A stretch of 64,000 nt of DNA from Mucilaginibacter sabulilitoris (lineage in GTDB: Bacteria > Bacteroidota > Bacteroidia > Sphingobacteriales > Sphingobacteriaceae): contig NZ_CP139558.1 of NCBI RefSeq assembly GCF_034262375.1, positions 4,278,001-4,342,000 of the forward strand, written 5' to 3'. Below the pieces are notes generated by a model that was not told where the DNA came from, made no database searches, and was given only the letters and a program-made list of their open reading frames with translations. Shown piece after piece: positions 7,971-16,466 of the stretch. The translations under genes and the position numbers were made by a program. Numbering within the stretch: position 1 is the first letter of the stretch; each line of letters opens with the position of its first letter.

Positions 7971-8354
7971 GTGAAAGATTTTAAAAAATATTACAATATT
8001 CCGGCTACGCCCGATGAAATTTATATGGCCCTTACTAATCCTGTTACCATGGAACTTTGGACAGGTGAAGTGGCAGAAATGTCTACTGAAGCAGGCTCTG
8101 AATTTTCTATGTGGGACGGCAGTATAACCGGAAAAAACCTGGAGTTTGAGCCAGGCAAAAAAATAGTACAGCAGTGGTATTTTGAAGGTGAGTCTGATAA
8201 TTCTGTTGTAACCATTAAACTGCATCCCGATAAAAAAGGTTCATCTGTTGAACTTCGGCACACCAATATTCCGGATGCCGATTATGATGGCATGGTTGAC
8301 GGATGGAACAATAGCTATTTTGGCGCATTGCAGGAGTTTTTTGAAGGAGAATAA
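7971..8354 (+). CDS. SRPBCC / AHSA1-type ligand-binding domain protein
   Basis: A 127-residue cytoplasmic protein with a GTG start. YYNIPATPDEIYMALTNP at the N-terminus, EMWTGE-like MELWTGEVAEMS, SEFSMWDGSITG, GKKIVQQWYFEG and the final helix GWNNSYFGALQEFFEG follow the Activator of Hsp90 ATPase homolog 1-like fold. Such proteins bind hydrophobic ligands or help other proteins; the precise role is unknown. No ATG is available near this position that would keep the first beta-strand, so GTG is preferred. Confidence 0.78.
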   Translation: MKDFKKYYNIPATPDEIYMALTNPVTMELWTGEVAEMSTEAGSEFSMWDGSITGKNLEFEPGKKIVQQWYFEGESDNSVVTIKLHPDKKGSSVELRHTNIPDADYDGMVDGWNNSYFGALQEFFEGE

Positions 8355-8388
8355 AGCTTCTTCCTCGTAAAAAGATATCATTAAAACA

Positions 8389-8416
8389 GAAAAGCCGCTC
8401 AATTGAGCAGCTTTTC
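8389..8416. terminator. Bidirectional intrinsic terminator
   Basis: A 12-nt arm (8389-8400) pairs with 8405-8416 around an AATT loop with one mismatch. The stem ends are A-rich on the left and T-rich on the right, so it can serve both the AHSA1-type gene and the convergent OmpA gene. Confidence 0.8.
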
Positions 8417-8452
8417 TTGTTATAGGGATTTTCCATGAGAAAATCTTTGCTA

Positions 8453-9829
8453 TTAATATAAAGTAAATTCAACCCTGCGGTTAGCCTGACGGCCGGCAGC
8501 AGTTTTGTTGGTTGCAATAGGCTGTGTTTGACCATAACCTGTAGCTTCAATACGTGATGCATTTGCACCTTTACTTACCAAATAAGATTTAACCGATTCA
8601 GCACGGTCTTTCGATAATCTCATGTTCAGATCAGCAGATCCGGTGTTATCTGTATGGCCGGCAAGTTTTAAGCTGAAGTTTTTGTCAATTAATAAATTGG
8701 CTACCCTATCCAAACTTGGATATGAGTGAGCACGGATAGTTGCCTTACCCAAATCAAACTCCAGGTTTTTAATCGCATCCTTAACAACCTTTTTGTCTTC
8801 TTCAGTTACATAAACAACCGGTTTAGCAAGCGGACAACCTGAGCCATCTACTTTTGTTCCTGCCGGTGTATTCGGGCATTTGTCGTTAACATCAACCACG
8901 CCGTCTCCGTCGCTGTCTGTTGTTAATTTGGCAAGGTTGGCATTAGTAGTGTTCAAATCATTTCTTAACTGGTCGTTTTTAGCTTTTTCTGCATCAATTT
9001 GTTGTTGTAACAAAGTTTTGGTTTGTTGATTTTCCCATAGGTATTCTTTGCGCATAGATGATACCGGATTATGAGTGGCCATTTGTGGTTTTTTACGGCT
9101 GCCCAAGGCAAACTCTAAGCCTACGTGTGCGTAAGAGAATCTATCATTGGTTGATCCGCTGTTAAAGCCATCGAAGTTATCAGATTGTACAAAGTTTACA
9201 GTATAACCCAAATCAAGGTTAACACCTGGAGCAATATCGAACTTTAAACCCAGGCCAAGCGGAATGAATATTTCATTTATGGAGCCTTTGCCATCAGTTT
9301 TAAAATTTGTTTCCTGGCCACCCGGCGTTGTAATTTTAGGTGTATAGTTCATGTTACCTGCACCTACAGTTAAATAAGGCTGGATAAATGGTTTGTCATG
9401 GCGCCAGTTAATATTAGCCAATGTAATGTTAGCACTTAAAGCCGCCGACCAATTGATATTGGTTGTGTATTGGCTATAAATTGTGTTACCCGCTACATCA
9501 GGCTGGCTGTTGTTACCTCTTACTTTACCTCTAAGGAAATCAGCCTGGATACCTAACGAAGGTAGAATTTGGCCTTTGATGTAAGCGCCATAACCAAACT
9601 GTTCGGTGGGGTTTTTAAAATCCTGTCGGCTATTGGTACCAAAAATGGTGTAAGGCGTTAACATACCGCCATGAACACCTATTGACCAGGTGCGGAGATT
9701 ACTGCCACCTGAAAAAGGTTTAACATAATCATTGCCCGCTGCGGTAGTATCGGCGGTTTGTGCAAATAGTTTACCACCTACCATAAGTCCTGTAAGTAGT
9801 AGTGTGGCTCTTTTAAAATTTGATTTCAT
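8453..9829 (-). CDS. OmpA family outer-membrane protein with TSP3 repeat
   Basis: The chosen ATG at 9829 gives 458 residues starting MKSNFKRATLLLTGLMVGG with a signal peptide probably cut after LFAQ; the frame extends upstream to a GTG at 9862, which would spoil the signal peptide. Residues about 25-240 form an outer-membrane beta-barrel domain. A coiled linker (KTLLQQQIDAEKAKNDQLRNDLN) is followed by a calcium-binding thrombospondin type 3 repeat (DSDGDGVVDVNDKCPNTP). The C-terminal OmpA peptidoglycan-binding domain contains AGHTDNTGSADLNMRLS and RQANRRVEFTLY. It anchors the outer membrane to the cell wall. Confidence 0.92.
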   Translation of the reverse strand: MKSNFKRATLLLTGLMVGGKLFAQTADTTAAGNDYVKPFSGGSNLRTWSIGVHGGMLTPYTIFGTNSRQDFKNPTEQFGYGAYIKGQILPSLGIQADFLRGKVRGNNSQPDVAGNTIYSQYTTNINWSAALSANITLANINWRHDKPFIQPYLTVGAGNMNYTPKITTPGGQETNFKTDGKGSINEIFIPLGLGLKFDIAPGVNLDLGYTVNFVQSDNFDGFNSGSTNDRFSYAHVGLEFALGSRKKPQMATHNPVSSMRKEYLWENQQTKTLLQQQIDAEKAKNDQLRNDLNTTNANLAKLTTDSDGDGVVDVNDKCPNTPAGTKVDGSGCPLAKPVVYVTEEDKKVVKDAIKNLEFDLGKATIRAHSYPSLDRVANLLIDKNFSLKLAGHTDNTGSADLNMRLSKDRAESVKSYLVSKGANASRIEATGYGQTQPIATNKTAAGRQANRRVEFTLY

Positions 9830-10296
9830 ATCGTTGTGTTTAATTATAGGTTTATTGTTCACTAAACCATAACTCTAACAGACAACATTAATGCCATCAA
9901 GATTTATTGAAGTTTTGTTTGTATGCTAAAAGCTCATCAATTTTCTACGTGTTAATATCAGAGAATTTTAGATAAATAACTGACAGAGCATTATTTAAGA
10001 GGCTGATTTGGGTCGATGAAAAAACAGTGTTTTAACGGATTGAAGCGATGATTCATTAACTTTTTGTACAAAATGGTTAATGAGTTGAAAATAGTACAAT
10101 GTGTATTAAAAACCTTATTTTATGATATATTTATATAATACCATAATTAACTATAAGTATAACGGAGCTTGATAATTAAAATTAAAAGATGAAATTTAGA
10201 TGAAAAATGCATTTTTTCTAAATTTATGACGAAAGAATGAAAGGGTAAACTATGTATTTAATATGTAATATTATTATATTAATAAGTATTAAAATA
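9830..10296. other. AT-rich gap of 467 bp without a gene
   Basis: No credible ORF, RNA gene or repeat was found. It must carry the promoter of the outer-membrane protein gene on the minus strand, but no clear TAnnTTTG element could be recognised there. Confidence 0.5.
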
Positions 10297-11133
10297 TTAA
10301 GCCATTACAGCTACCATGTCAAATAGCTTCTCCCCCAATGTTATATCGCCATGTAATGAAGAATTCTGTAAAGCTTGCTGACGGCTAACCCCTTTTGTGA
10401 AAAGTTTCCAGGCAATATCCGGATTGATATTTACTAAACAATCTGCAGGTTTATTATTGTCTGTAATTAATACCCACTTATCGGTGCTTTTTTGAAGGTA
10501 CCAGCTTCCTCCTGTTTCGCCGGTAATAATTACTTCAATAAGAGTATTTTCTTTATCTTCTACGTTTCGATAAGTGTGGGGAAGCCCCTGCATTAAAGTG
10601 TTTATAAATGGATAAAACAGTTCCCGGTGCATAATGCCCGGCTTGTTTACAGCTTCACGTATTTGCTGCTGATGATGCCATTTTTCTGTATACTCACGGG
10701 CAATATGGAACCAGTTTACCGATTGCTCCTCTCCTGCCCAGGCCACAGAAAATATGGCCGGTGCAAATAAATCCTGTGAAGCCATATATTCAGAATATTG
10801 TTTCCCGGTTATTTCTAATAATTCTGTGAGCAACGCCGGACTTACCCTTTTCATAGCTTTTACCCAGGTTGCATTTAATTCATTAAGATAGTCAACAAGC
10901 TCCCGGTAATTATTAATACTTGATGGAGTTTCGCCCGTAAAATGCTGTTGGGATGATATGGTGCGCATATTTCCATCCAACAAATGAGCAGCCACATCTT
11001 TAACCTTCCATAGCCGGGCTAAAGTAGGCTTGTCCCAGTCCTCGGGGGATAAAGATTTAAGCAGATCAATAAGTAATCGATCAAGAACCGGGAAAAGGTG
11101 CGTGGTTTGTATAGGTACGTCCTTATGCTCCAT
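10297..11133 (-). CDS. Mycothiol-dependent maleylpyruvate isomerase-type metal-binding protein (DinB superfamily)
   Basis: A 278-residue cytoplasmic protein. The N-terminal helix bundle carries the MDMPI_N-like motif LWKVKDVAAHLLDGNMR (about 42-58) with the probable metal-ligand His. A second histidine region, FHIAREYTEKWHHQQQIREA (about 160-180), is typical of these bundles, and a C-terminal SCP2-like or domain-specific part includes DCLVNINPDIAWKLFTKG. Bacteroidota do not make mycothiol, so the actual cofactor or substrate is unknown. It is 28 bp downstream of the OsmC gene and likely cotranscribed. Confidence 0.7.
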   Translation of the reverse strand: MEHKDVPIQTTHLFPVLDRLLIDLLKSLSPEDWDKPTLARLWKVKDVAAHLLDGNMRTISSQQHFTGETPSSINNYRELVDYLNELNATWVKAMKRVSPALLTELLEITGKQYSEYMASQDLFAPAIFSVAWAGEEQSVNWFHIAREYTEKWHHQQQIREAVNKPGIMHRELFYPFINTLMQGLPHTYRNVEDKENTLIEVIITGETGGSWYLQKSTDKWVLITDNNKPADCLVNINPDIAWKLFTKGVSRQQALQNSSLHGDITLGEKLFDMVAVMA

Positions 11134-11161
11134 TCAAAAATTTATTAATCCGGCCAATAAA

Positions 11162-11593
11162 CTATTCAGCCGGATGTACAAAAACCTTTGATTTAATCTC
11201 CGCACCCGCTTTGCCTAAGGTAGCGGCAACCGAACAATACTTGTTTAATGACAGCTCTACAGCGCGGGCGGCTTTATCCTCATCAATATCGCCATACAAA
11301 TGAAACTCAATTTCAATATCCTGCCATAATGAAGGTTCTTTGCCAGCTTCACGCTCGCCGTTAACTATCATTTTATAATCTCTTACATCCTGGCGCTGTT
11401 TTTTAAGAATACTGATAACGTCAATACCTGAACATCCGGCAAGCCCCATTAAAAGCATTTGCATAGGGCGCACACCAAAATCCTCACCACCACTTTCGGG
11501 GCTGCTATCCATTTTTACCGTATGACCATTGGCATCAACCGCTTCAAATCCAAAATCGCCGTGTACACGTTTAAGTTCTATTTTGTTAGGCAT
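11162..11593 (-). CDS. OsmC family peroxiredoxin-like protein
   Basis: A 143-residue protein of the OsmC/YhfA family. The N-terminal part contains the Gly/Ser-rich SSPESGGEDFGVRPMQMLLMGLAGCSGIDVI with one conserved Cys (about 55). The second reactive Cys lies in the helix region KYCSVAATLGKAGAEI. OsmC proteins reduce organic hydroperoxides; the YhfA branch is less well understood. It lies between DUF3052 and the MDMPI-type gene, all on the minus strand. Confidence 0.85.
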   Translation of the reverse strand: MPNKIELKRVHGDFGFEAVDANGHTVKMDSSPESGGEDFGVRPMQMLLMGLAGCSGIDVISILKKQRQDVRDYKMIVNGEREAGKEPSLWQDIEIEFHLYGDIDEDKAARAVELSLNKYCSVAATLGKAGAEIKSKVFVHPAE

Positions 11594-11683
11594 GTTAAAT
11601 ATATTATACTGCTAAGTTATGTATTTGTATGCGCTTAGTAAAGTAAGTGGGTATTGTTTATAGATATTTTAAAGAAAATGATC

Positions 11684-12100
11684 TCAAGCTGATGGTTCTC
11701 TGTCTTTTATAGGTATCACCAATTTTAAGCCCGACCATATCTCGTCAACAGCGCAAACCTTAATATCAACCAATCCTATTTTGAGGGCCAAATCCCTGAT
11801 CAAGTCTTCAGTCACATCACTATGTACTCTTGATGCTTTTTTCGGCCATGAAACCCATATCATGCCATTGGGCTTAATCCTGGTTTTAAGAACAGGCAAA
11901 AGGGTTAATAGTTCGTCTTTTTTGAGTGTAAAGAAATGGATAAGGTCTTTTTTAGAGGTTTCATCGCTTTCTAAACATACGTTGGCTGGCATATCTGTGA
12001 ATAATTCCATATAATGATCCGGTGCATTAATCAGCATCACTTTAAAAGACGGTTTAATGCCCAGCTTTTTTGCAAGAGGTGTGCCCGAATATCCTGTCAT
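11684..12100 (-). CDS. DUF3052 family protein
   Basis: Starting at the ATG at 12100 gives 138 residues beginning MTGYSGTPLAKKLGIKPSFK, the typical DUF3052 N-terminus; the longer frame adds 19 residues without family support. LINAPDHYMELF and GMIWVSWPKKASRVHSDVTEDLIRDLALKIGLVDIKVCA are also family-like, and the family has no known function. The start overlaps the stop of the upstream DinB gene by one base (TAATG on the minus strand), so the two are translationally coupled. Confidence 0.82.
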   Translation of the reverse strand: MTGYSGTPLAKKLGIKPSFKVMLINAPDHYMELFTDMPANVCLESDETSKKDLIHFFTLKKDELLTLLPVLKTRIKPNGMIWVSWPKKASRVHSDVTEDLIRDLALKIGLVDIKVCAVDEIWSGLKLVIPIKDREPSA

Positions 12101-12534
12101 TACATTATCTGCTTTAAATGATGTTTTAAATGTGCCACATAATCGGCTGCAAGCCATTGAACAGTTTGCAGGTTAGGCTCTTGTTTACTGTTATCACATC
12201 GGGCACTTAACCTATTTGCCGGATAATTTTTTAATACGCGAATAATTTGATTGTTTAGCAACTTCCATAAGTTAAGCAACTCATTGATATCTGCATCCTG
12301 GTAATGCTGCACCGCAACCCAGGCGTCCTGCTCATAAGTAAGCTTAAAATTTTCCTCATAAGTGCACCGTATAAACCTTTGCAGATTAATCTGCGCACTA
12401 TCTGTTAAATGACCAATGATTTCTTTGTTTGACCATTTGCTGGGAGAAGGCCTTATTTCCCATTCAACCTCTTGACGCCTTACCGCAAGAAAAGCATTAA
12501 TTGTATCGGATAATAATTGTATAGTATCATTCAT
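12100..12534 (-). CDS. DinB family protein
   Basis: A 144-residue four-helix-bundle protein. Metal-ligand-type histidines appear in IIGHLTDSAQINLQRF (about 39-54) and in the C-terminal helix LAADYVAHLKHHLKQIM, with WSNKEIIGHL being the common DinB helix. DinB-like proteins include thiol-dependent transferases, but most have no assigned reaction. It is coupled to the DUF3052 gene and divergent from the fused SpmA-SpmB gene. Confidence 0.8.
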   Translation of the reverse strand: MNDTIQLLSDTINAFLAVRRQEVEWEIRPSPSKWSNKEIIGHLTDSAQINLQRFIRCTYEENFKLTYEQDAWVAVQHYQDADINELLNLWKLLNNQIIRVLKNYPANRLSARCDNSKQEPNLQTVQWLAADYVAHLKHHLKQIM

Positions 12535-12617
12535 TTATGAAGCATTAAAAAAGTATTAAAGATTGTTATTTCATATTAAATAACAAAACCATTAACTTCA
12601 AAGCCTTAAACACATCT

Positions 12618-13856
12618 ATGACCCTTAACTATATCTGGATAGCATTTTTTCTGATCGCATTTGTAGTTGCTTTAATAAAATTAATTTTTTTAGGCGATAC
12701 AGAGGCTTTTAAATTATTGGTTGATGGCATTTTCAGCTCTTCCAAGTCATCCGTAATAGATATAGCTTTACCACTTGTAGGTGCCATGGCTTTTTGGCTG
12801 GGTATACTTAACATAGGCGAAAAAGCCGGAGCTATTAATTTTCTGTCGCGTATTGTCGGGCCATTTTTTAGCAGGCTTTTTCCGGAAGTGCCCAAAAATC
12901 ATCCGGCTACCGGGCAAATGTTGATGAACTTTTCTGCTAATTTACTTGGGCTCGACAATGCAGCCACCCCACTCGGATTAAAAGCCATGGGAAGTTTGCA
13001 GGAATTAAACCCGGATAAAGATTCGGCATCAAACGCCCAGATCATGTTTTTGGTGCTTCATACCTCAGGTTTGCAATTGTTACCAGTAACGATTATCGCG
13101 CAGCGCGCCATATTAAATGCTGCCAACCCTACCGATGTATTTATACCGTGTATCATAGCAACTTATGTAGCTACCGTGGTTGGCTTATTGGTGGTAGCCG
13201 TTAAACAAAAAATAAACCTGTTCGACCGTGTTATTATTACCTGGTTGGGTGGTTTAACTACACTCATAACACTCATGGTTTGGTGCTTTACGCATTATTT
13301 AACCAAAGGCCAAATCAGCACCATATCAACAATTGCCAGTAACCTTTTACTTTTTACTGTACCCGTATTGTTTATTCTGGGTGGTTTGATTAAAAAGATA
13401 AATGTATTTGACGTTTTTATTGAAGGAGCTAAAGGTGGTTTTGAAACATCGGTAAAGATCATTCCTTATTTAGTAGCCATGCTGGTAGGTATCAGCGTTT
13501 TTAGAAACTGCGGTGCCCTTGATTATATGAATGAGTGTTTGCGTTGGGTCTGTATTCAGTTTAACTGGGATACCCGTTTTGTTGACGCTATGCCGGTTGC
13601 TTATATGAAGCCGCTTAGCGGATCAGGTTCAAAAGCCATGATGATCAATACTATGCAAACTTTTGGTGTTGACAGTTTTGCAGGGCGCCTGGGCTGCATA
13701 TTCAACGGTTCGGCCGATACCACTTTTTATATTGTGGCGTTATATTTTGGATCGGTTGGCATCAAAAAATCACGTTATGCCATTCCCGCTGGTTTAATAG
13801 CCGATTTCGCAGGCATTATAACCGCCGTATTGGTGGCTTATTTATTTTTTGGCTAA
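12618..13856 (+). CDS. Fused SpmA-SpmB nucleoside-recognition (Gate) membrane protein
   Basis: A 412-residue inner-membrane protein with about 9-10 hydrophobic segments. The first half (LPLVGAMAFWLGILNIGEKAG, FFSRLFPEVPKNHPA, NFSANLLGLDNAATPLGLKAM) matches SpmA. The second half (VFIEGAKGGFETSVKIIPYLVAMLVGISVFRN, KPLSGSGSKAMM, GSADTTFYIVALYFGSVGIK) matches SpmB. In Bacillus these are separate spore-maturation proteins, and Bacteroidota do not sporulate, so this fused form is probably a transporter of unknown substrate. Its stop is directly followed by a decayed PorP/SprF fragment. Confidence 0.88.
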   Translation: MTLNYIWIAFFLIAFVVALIKLIFLGDTEAFKLLVDGIFSSSKSSVIDIALPLVGAMAFWLGILNIGEKAGAINFLSRIVGPFFSRLFPEVPKNHPATGQMLMNFSANLLGLDNAATPLGLKAMGSLQELNPDKDSASNAQIMFLVLHTSGLQLLPVTIIAQRAILNAANPTDVFIPCIIATYVATVVGLLVVAVKQKINLFDRVIITWLGGLTTLITLMVWCFTHYLTKGQISTISTIASNLLLFTVPVLFILGGLIKKINVFDVFIEGAKGGFETSVKIIPYLVAMLVGISVFRNCGALDYMNECLRWVCIQFNWDTRFVDAMPVAYMKPLSGSGSKAMMINTMQTFGVDSFAGRLGCIFNGSADTTFYIVALYFGSVGIKKSRYAIPAGLIADFAGIITAVLVAYLFFG

Positions 13857-14210
13857 TTATTTTTCCTCAGCTCCTCTGTTATACTATATAAACAGGCCAG
13901 GGCCCAATCGGTAAATGCGGGCTTACAATTTAAAAGAAAAGGCATTAATGCTGGTTTATGGTACCGTACCGGCGGCCAGGGCGGCCCAGGTGCAGTAGTA
14001 GTTTCTCTTATATTCGATTTATTCATTAATAAAGACGGTGGTGAAAAATTGCGTTTGGGTGTAAGTCACGATGCACCTTTTTCCGGTTTAAATTATAGTA
14101 ACACCAGTGGATCTTCAGAGGGGAGTATAGGGTATGAAACCACACTCCCATCTCGCACAGATGCTTACCGTAAATTTGAAGGGTCAAGGCGCTGTTATGA
14201 TTTTTATTAA
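13857..14210 (+). pseudogene. PorP/SprF-type T9SS membrane protein, C-terminal remnant
   Basis: One frame is open from the SpmA-SpmB stop to TAA at 14208-14210 and has no start of its own. It reads like the end of a PorP/SprF barrel: VNAGLQFKRKGINAGLWYRT, LRLGVSHDAPFSGLNY, then GSSEGSIGYETTLPS and a short tail with Cys before the last aromatic residues (RRCYDFY). About 115 residues remain of a normal length of about 300. PorP/SprF proteins sit in the outer membrane next to type IX secretion substrates such as SprB. The 5-prime part is lost, and the break lies exactly at the end of the upstream gene, consistent with a deletion or an insertion of the SpmA-SpmB gene. Confidence 0.72.
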
Positions 14211-14380
14211 TAGCTCAATTAGCTGTTTATATAGGTGTTTTCAAAATAAACTACTTCCCTTGTTCTCTAACTTTACAATGTATCATTTACTGTTTTTAAT
14301 CAACTTATTAATAGTTATCTTTCTCCAATAATTTAAGATTATTTAATTCTTTAATATTTTATTAAAAAAATCGTAGCCCG

Positions 14381-14406
14381 GGCAACCTTTAGATATCAGA
14401 TAACGT
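14381..14406 (+). promoter_or_regulatory. Putative ECF promoter of the sigma factor gene
   Basis: GGCAACC (14381-14387), 16 nt, CGT (14404-14406). The AAC core at -35 and CGT at -10 with a 16-nt spacer fit ECF sigma promoter architecture. It is 44 bp before the sigma gene and would give autoregulation. Confidence 0.72.
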
Positions 14407-14450
14407 GATAACTACAAATAATGACAAACTAACCCATTAGAACCCCGTAT

Positions 14451-15083
14451 ATGGGAGAAGCGGAACTACAACAACTGATTGCCGGCTGTTTACAGCATAG
14501 CAGAAAGGATCAGAAAATGCTTTATAAGGCATTTTATGGTTTTGCTATGAGTATATGTCTGCGTTATGCGGGTAACCGCTACGAGGCTTCTGAAATTATG
14601 AACCAGGGGTTTTTAAAAGTGTTTACCAATTTACATAAATACGATACCGGGAGGCCCTTTATTGCCTGGGTTGGCCGTATCATGATGAATACTTCGGTAG
14701 ATTATTACAGGAGCAACCTGAAACTATCGCTCACTGATGATCTTGAAGCCGCGGAGGATATAGGCCATTATGAACTCCCCGATCAGAAACTAAATTACGA
14801 TGATCTGATAGGAATGATTCAACAATTGCCCAATGCTTACCGCACTGTGTTTAATTTATTTGCAATTGAAGGGTTTTCGCATGAGGAGATCGCTACACAG
14901 CTAAATATTAGTACGGGAACATCAAAATCAAATTTGTTTAAGGCGAGGGAAAAATTAAAACTTATGGTTCTTAACTCCGGGAAACTTCCGGATAATAACT
15001 CTGAAGACACACGACACAAAATTATCGCTATAGGCGCTATCAGTATCGGGTTGTCATATTTGATTGAATTAATAATGAGATGA
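14451..15083 (+). CDS. ECF-type RNA polymerase sigma factor
   Basis: A 210-residue sigma-70 family protein. Region 2 (KMLYKAFYGFAMSICLRYAGNRYEASEIMNQGFLKVF, IAWVGRIMMNTSVDYYR) and region 4 (LPNAYRTVFNLFAIEGFSHEEIATQLNISTGTSKSNLFKAREKL) are intact; region 3 is absent, as in ECF factors. Unusually, the C-terminus has an extra 25 or so residues ending in a hydrophobic run, KIIAIGAISIGLSYLIELI, that could touch the membrane. It overlaps the following gene by 4 bp (ATGA), the usual arrangement of a sigma with its partner. A copy of the GGCAACC-N16-CGT motif precedes it, suggesting it recognises that motif. Confidence 0.88.
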   Translation: MGEAELQQLIAGCLQHSRKDQKMLYKAFYGFAMSICLRYAGNRYEASEIMNQGFLKVFTNLHKYDTGRPFIAWVGRIMMNTSVDYYRSNLKLSLTDDLEAAEDIGHYELPDQKLNYDDLIGMIQQLPNAYRTVFNLFAIEGFSHEEIATQLNISTGTSKSNLFKAREKLKLMVLNSGKLPDNNSEDTRHKIIAIGAISIGLSYLIELIMR

Positions 15084-16393
15084 AAGAGAAAAACGAAAAT
15101 AAATTAGATCAGCTATTCAAAGACGGATTATCCGGCTCTGAAGATCATATTGCTTTTCGTGAGGAGGATTGGGCTTCTATGGAACGGCTACTGGATAATA
15201 AACCCAGTAAAAAATCAGTACTTATCAGGAGGGTATATTATGCAACGGGTATAGCAGCAATTCTGTTGCTCGCGTTTGGTTTATATTTCTTTAATAGAAC
15301 AGATAAAACTGATAACACACAGGACAAGTTATACGGTAACAATAAGCCGAAAAACAATAAGATTCCCAACAAAGGTAATAACGACCAAACCAGTCAACCG
15401 TTAAAAAGGGACGTAGTTCCAAATCTTCCGGCTGGTAGTGAAAGTTTGGGGAGCAGCAACGTGCACAGTCGGGGGATTAAACCGGGCTCGTCCATACCTG
15501 TTGACCGGAATGGCCGTTATTTTTCAGATAATTCAAATCAAAGCAAGAGTGCTCAGGCGCCTATAATAACTAAAACACCAGGTGATAGCTCAACTAATAC
15601 AAGTAACAACGAAACTACAAATAGCAATATAACTGATCCATCAAAAATAGCATCCAACAATACTCAGCAACAGAATAATCTTACTGTAACCACACCGCCA
15701 GATACTGCTGCCAATGTAACAACTCCGGAACAACAGGTAAAGACCAAATCAGATAAAATATCGATTAAGCCTATACTGAGAACCGGCCCGCGCTTTACGC
15801 TGAGTATACTTGCGGCACCTGACATTAATGCCGTTAACTCGTTTAACAAAAATCAGGTTGGTACAAATTTTGGCCTGCAGGTAGCAATGCATCTGTCTAA
15901 GAAGTTCAGTATATCAACCGGCGCAGCTTATGCTATTAAGCCCTATCAGGCAGACGGGAACCAGTATAACTCGCTTAACTGGCAAGGCAGGGCAGCTACC
16001 GATCTGCCAAATTATATAGCGGCCAACTGTAAAGTTTTGGATATACCGGTAAATCTTAATTACCAATTTTATTCAAAAGGGAAAAATGCCTTTGCATTGG
16101 GAACGGGCTTGTCGTCATATATTATGCTAAGAGAAAACTACCATTTTGATTTTGACGATGGTAGCGGCAGACCGTCATATGACGTGCAGGTAAGTAATCG
16201 CAATCAACACTGGTTTGGCGTAGTAAATATTAATGCTACCTACGAACGCAGGATAAACTCAAAATTCAGTACTGTAATACAGCCGTATGTTAAGCTTCCG
16301 CTTACCGGAATTGGGAACGGACGCGTTGACCTGAAATCAACAGGTGTAGCGCTTGGTGTAAGCTGGAATATTAATTCTTTTAAACAAAAATAA
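15080..16393 (+). CDS. Membrane-anchored protein with outer-membrane beta-barrel domain, probable sigma partner
   Basis: A 437-residue protein. Residues 1-48 are cytoplasmic-type and charged (LDQLFKDGLSGSEDHIAFREEDWASMERLLDN), like the N-termini of Bacteroidota anti-sigma partners. One membrane helix follows (about 51-70, YATGIAAILLLAFGLYFF), then a long Asn/Thr/Ser-rich low-complexity linker (about 75-225). A C-terminal outer-membrane beta-barrel domain (about 230-437; PRFTLSILAAPDINAVN, STGAAYAIKPY, FALGTGLSSYIML) ends the protein. It starts inside the sigma gene, so the two are coupled. Family experience with this layout suggests it senses or controls the sigma factor; direct evidence is lacking. 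Confidence 0.75.
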   Translation: MKEKNENKLDQLFKDGLSGSEDHIAFREEDWASMERLLDNKPSKKSVLIRRVYYATGIAAILLLAFGLYFFNRTDKTDNTQDKLYGNNKPKNNKIPNKGNNDQTSQPLKRDVVPNLPAGSESLGSSNVHSRGIKPGSSIPVDRNGRYFSDNSNQSKSAQAPIITKTPGDSSTNTSNNETTNSNITDPSKIASNNTQQQNNLTVTTPPDTAANVTTPEQQVKTKSDKISIKPILRTGPRFTLSILAAPDINAVNSFNKNQVGTNFGLQVAMHLSKKFSISTGAAYAIKPYQADGNQYNSLNWQGRAATDLPNYIAANCKVLDIPVNLNYQFYSKGKNAFALGTGLSSYIMLRENYHFDFDDGSGRPSYDVQVSNRNQHWFGVVNINATYERRINSKFSTVIQPYVKLPLTGIGNGRVDLKSTGVALGVSWNINSFKQK

Positions 16394-16403
16394 CACCACT
16401 AAA

Positions 16404-16456
16404 ACTTCATAAAAAGCTCCTTGTATTGACGAATGCAGGGCGCTTTTTTATGAAGT
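16404..16456. terminator. Bidirectional terminator with long stem
   Basis: ACTTCATAAAAAGC at 16404-16417 pairs with GCTTTTTTATGAAGT at 16442-16456, with a 24-nt loop holding further partial pairing (CTCCTTG with CAGGG). The arms provide A- and T-runs for both strands, separating the convergent barrel gene and oxidoreductase gene. Confidence 0.75.
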
Positions 16457-16466
16457 AAGTAACTGA

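Noticed and set aside
9830..9862. Longer OmpA start at a GTG at 9862
   Set aside because: It adds 11 residues before a good signal peptide; the ATG at 9829 gives a proper signal peptide at the N-terminus.
14134..14331. 65-residue plus-strand ORF
   Set aside because: It lies out of frame over the PorP/SprF remnant, which is the better-supported reading, and ends in AT-rich non-coding DNA.
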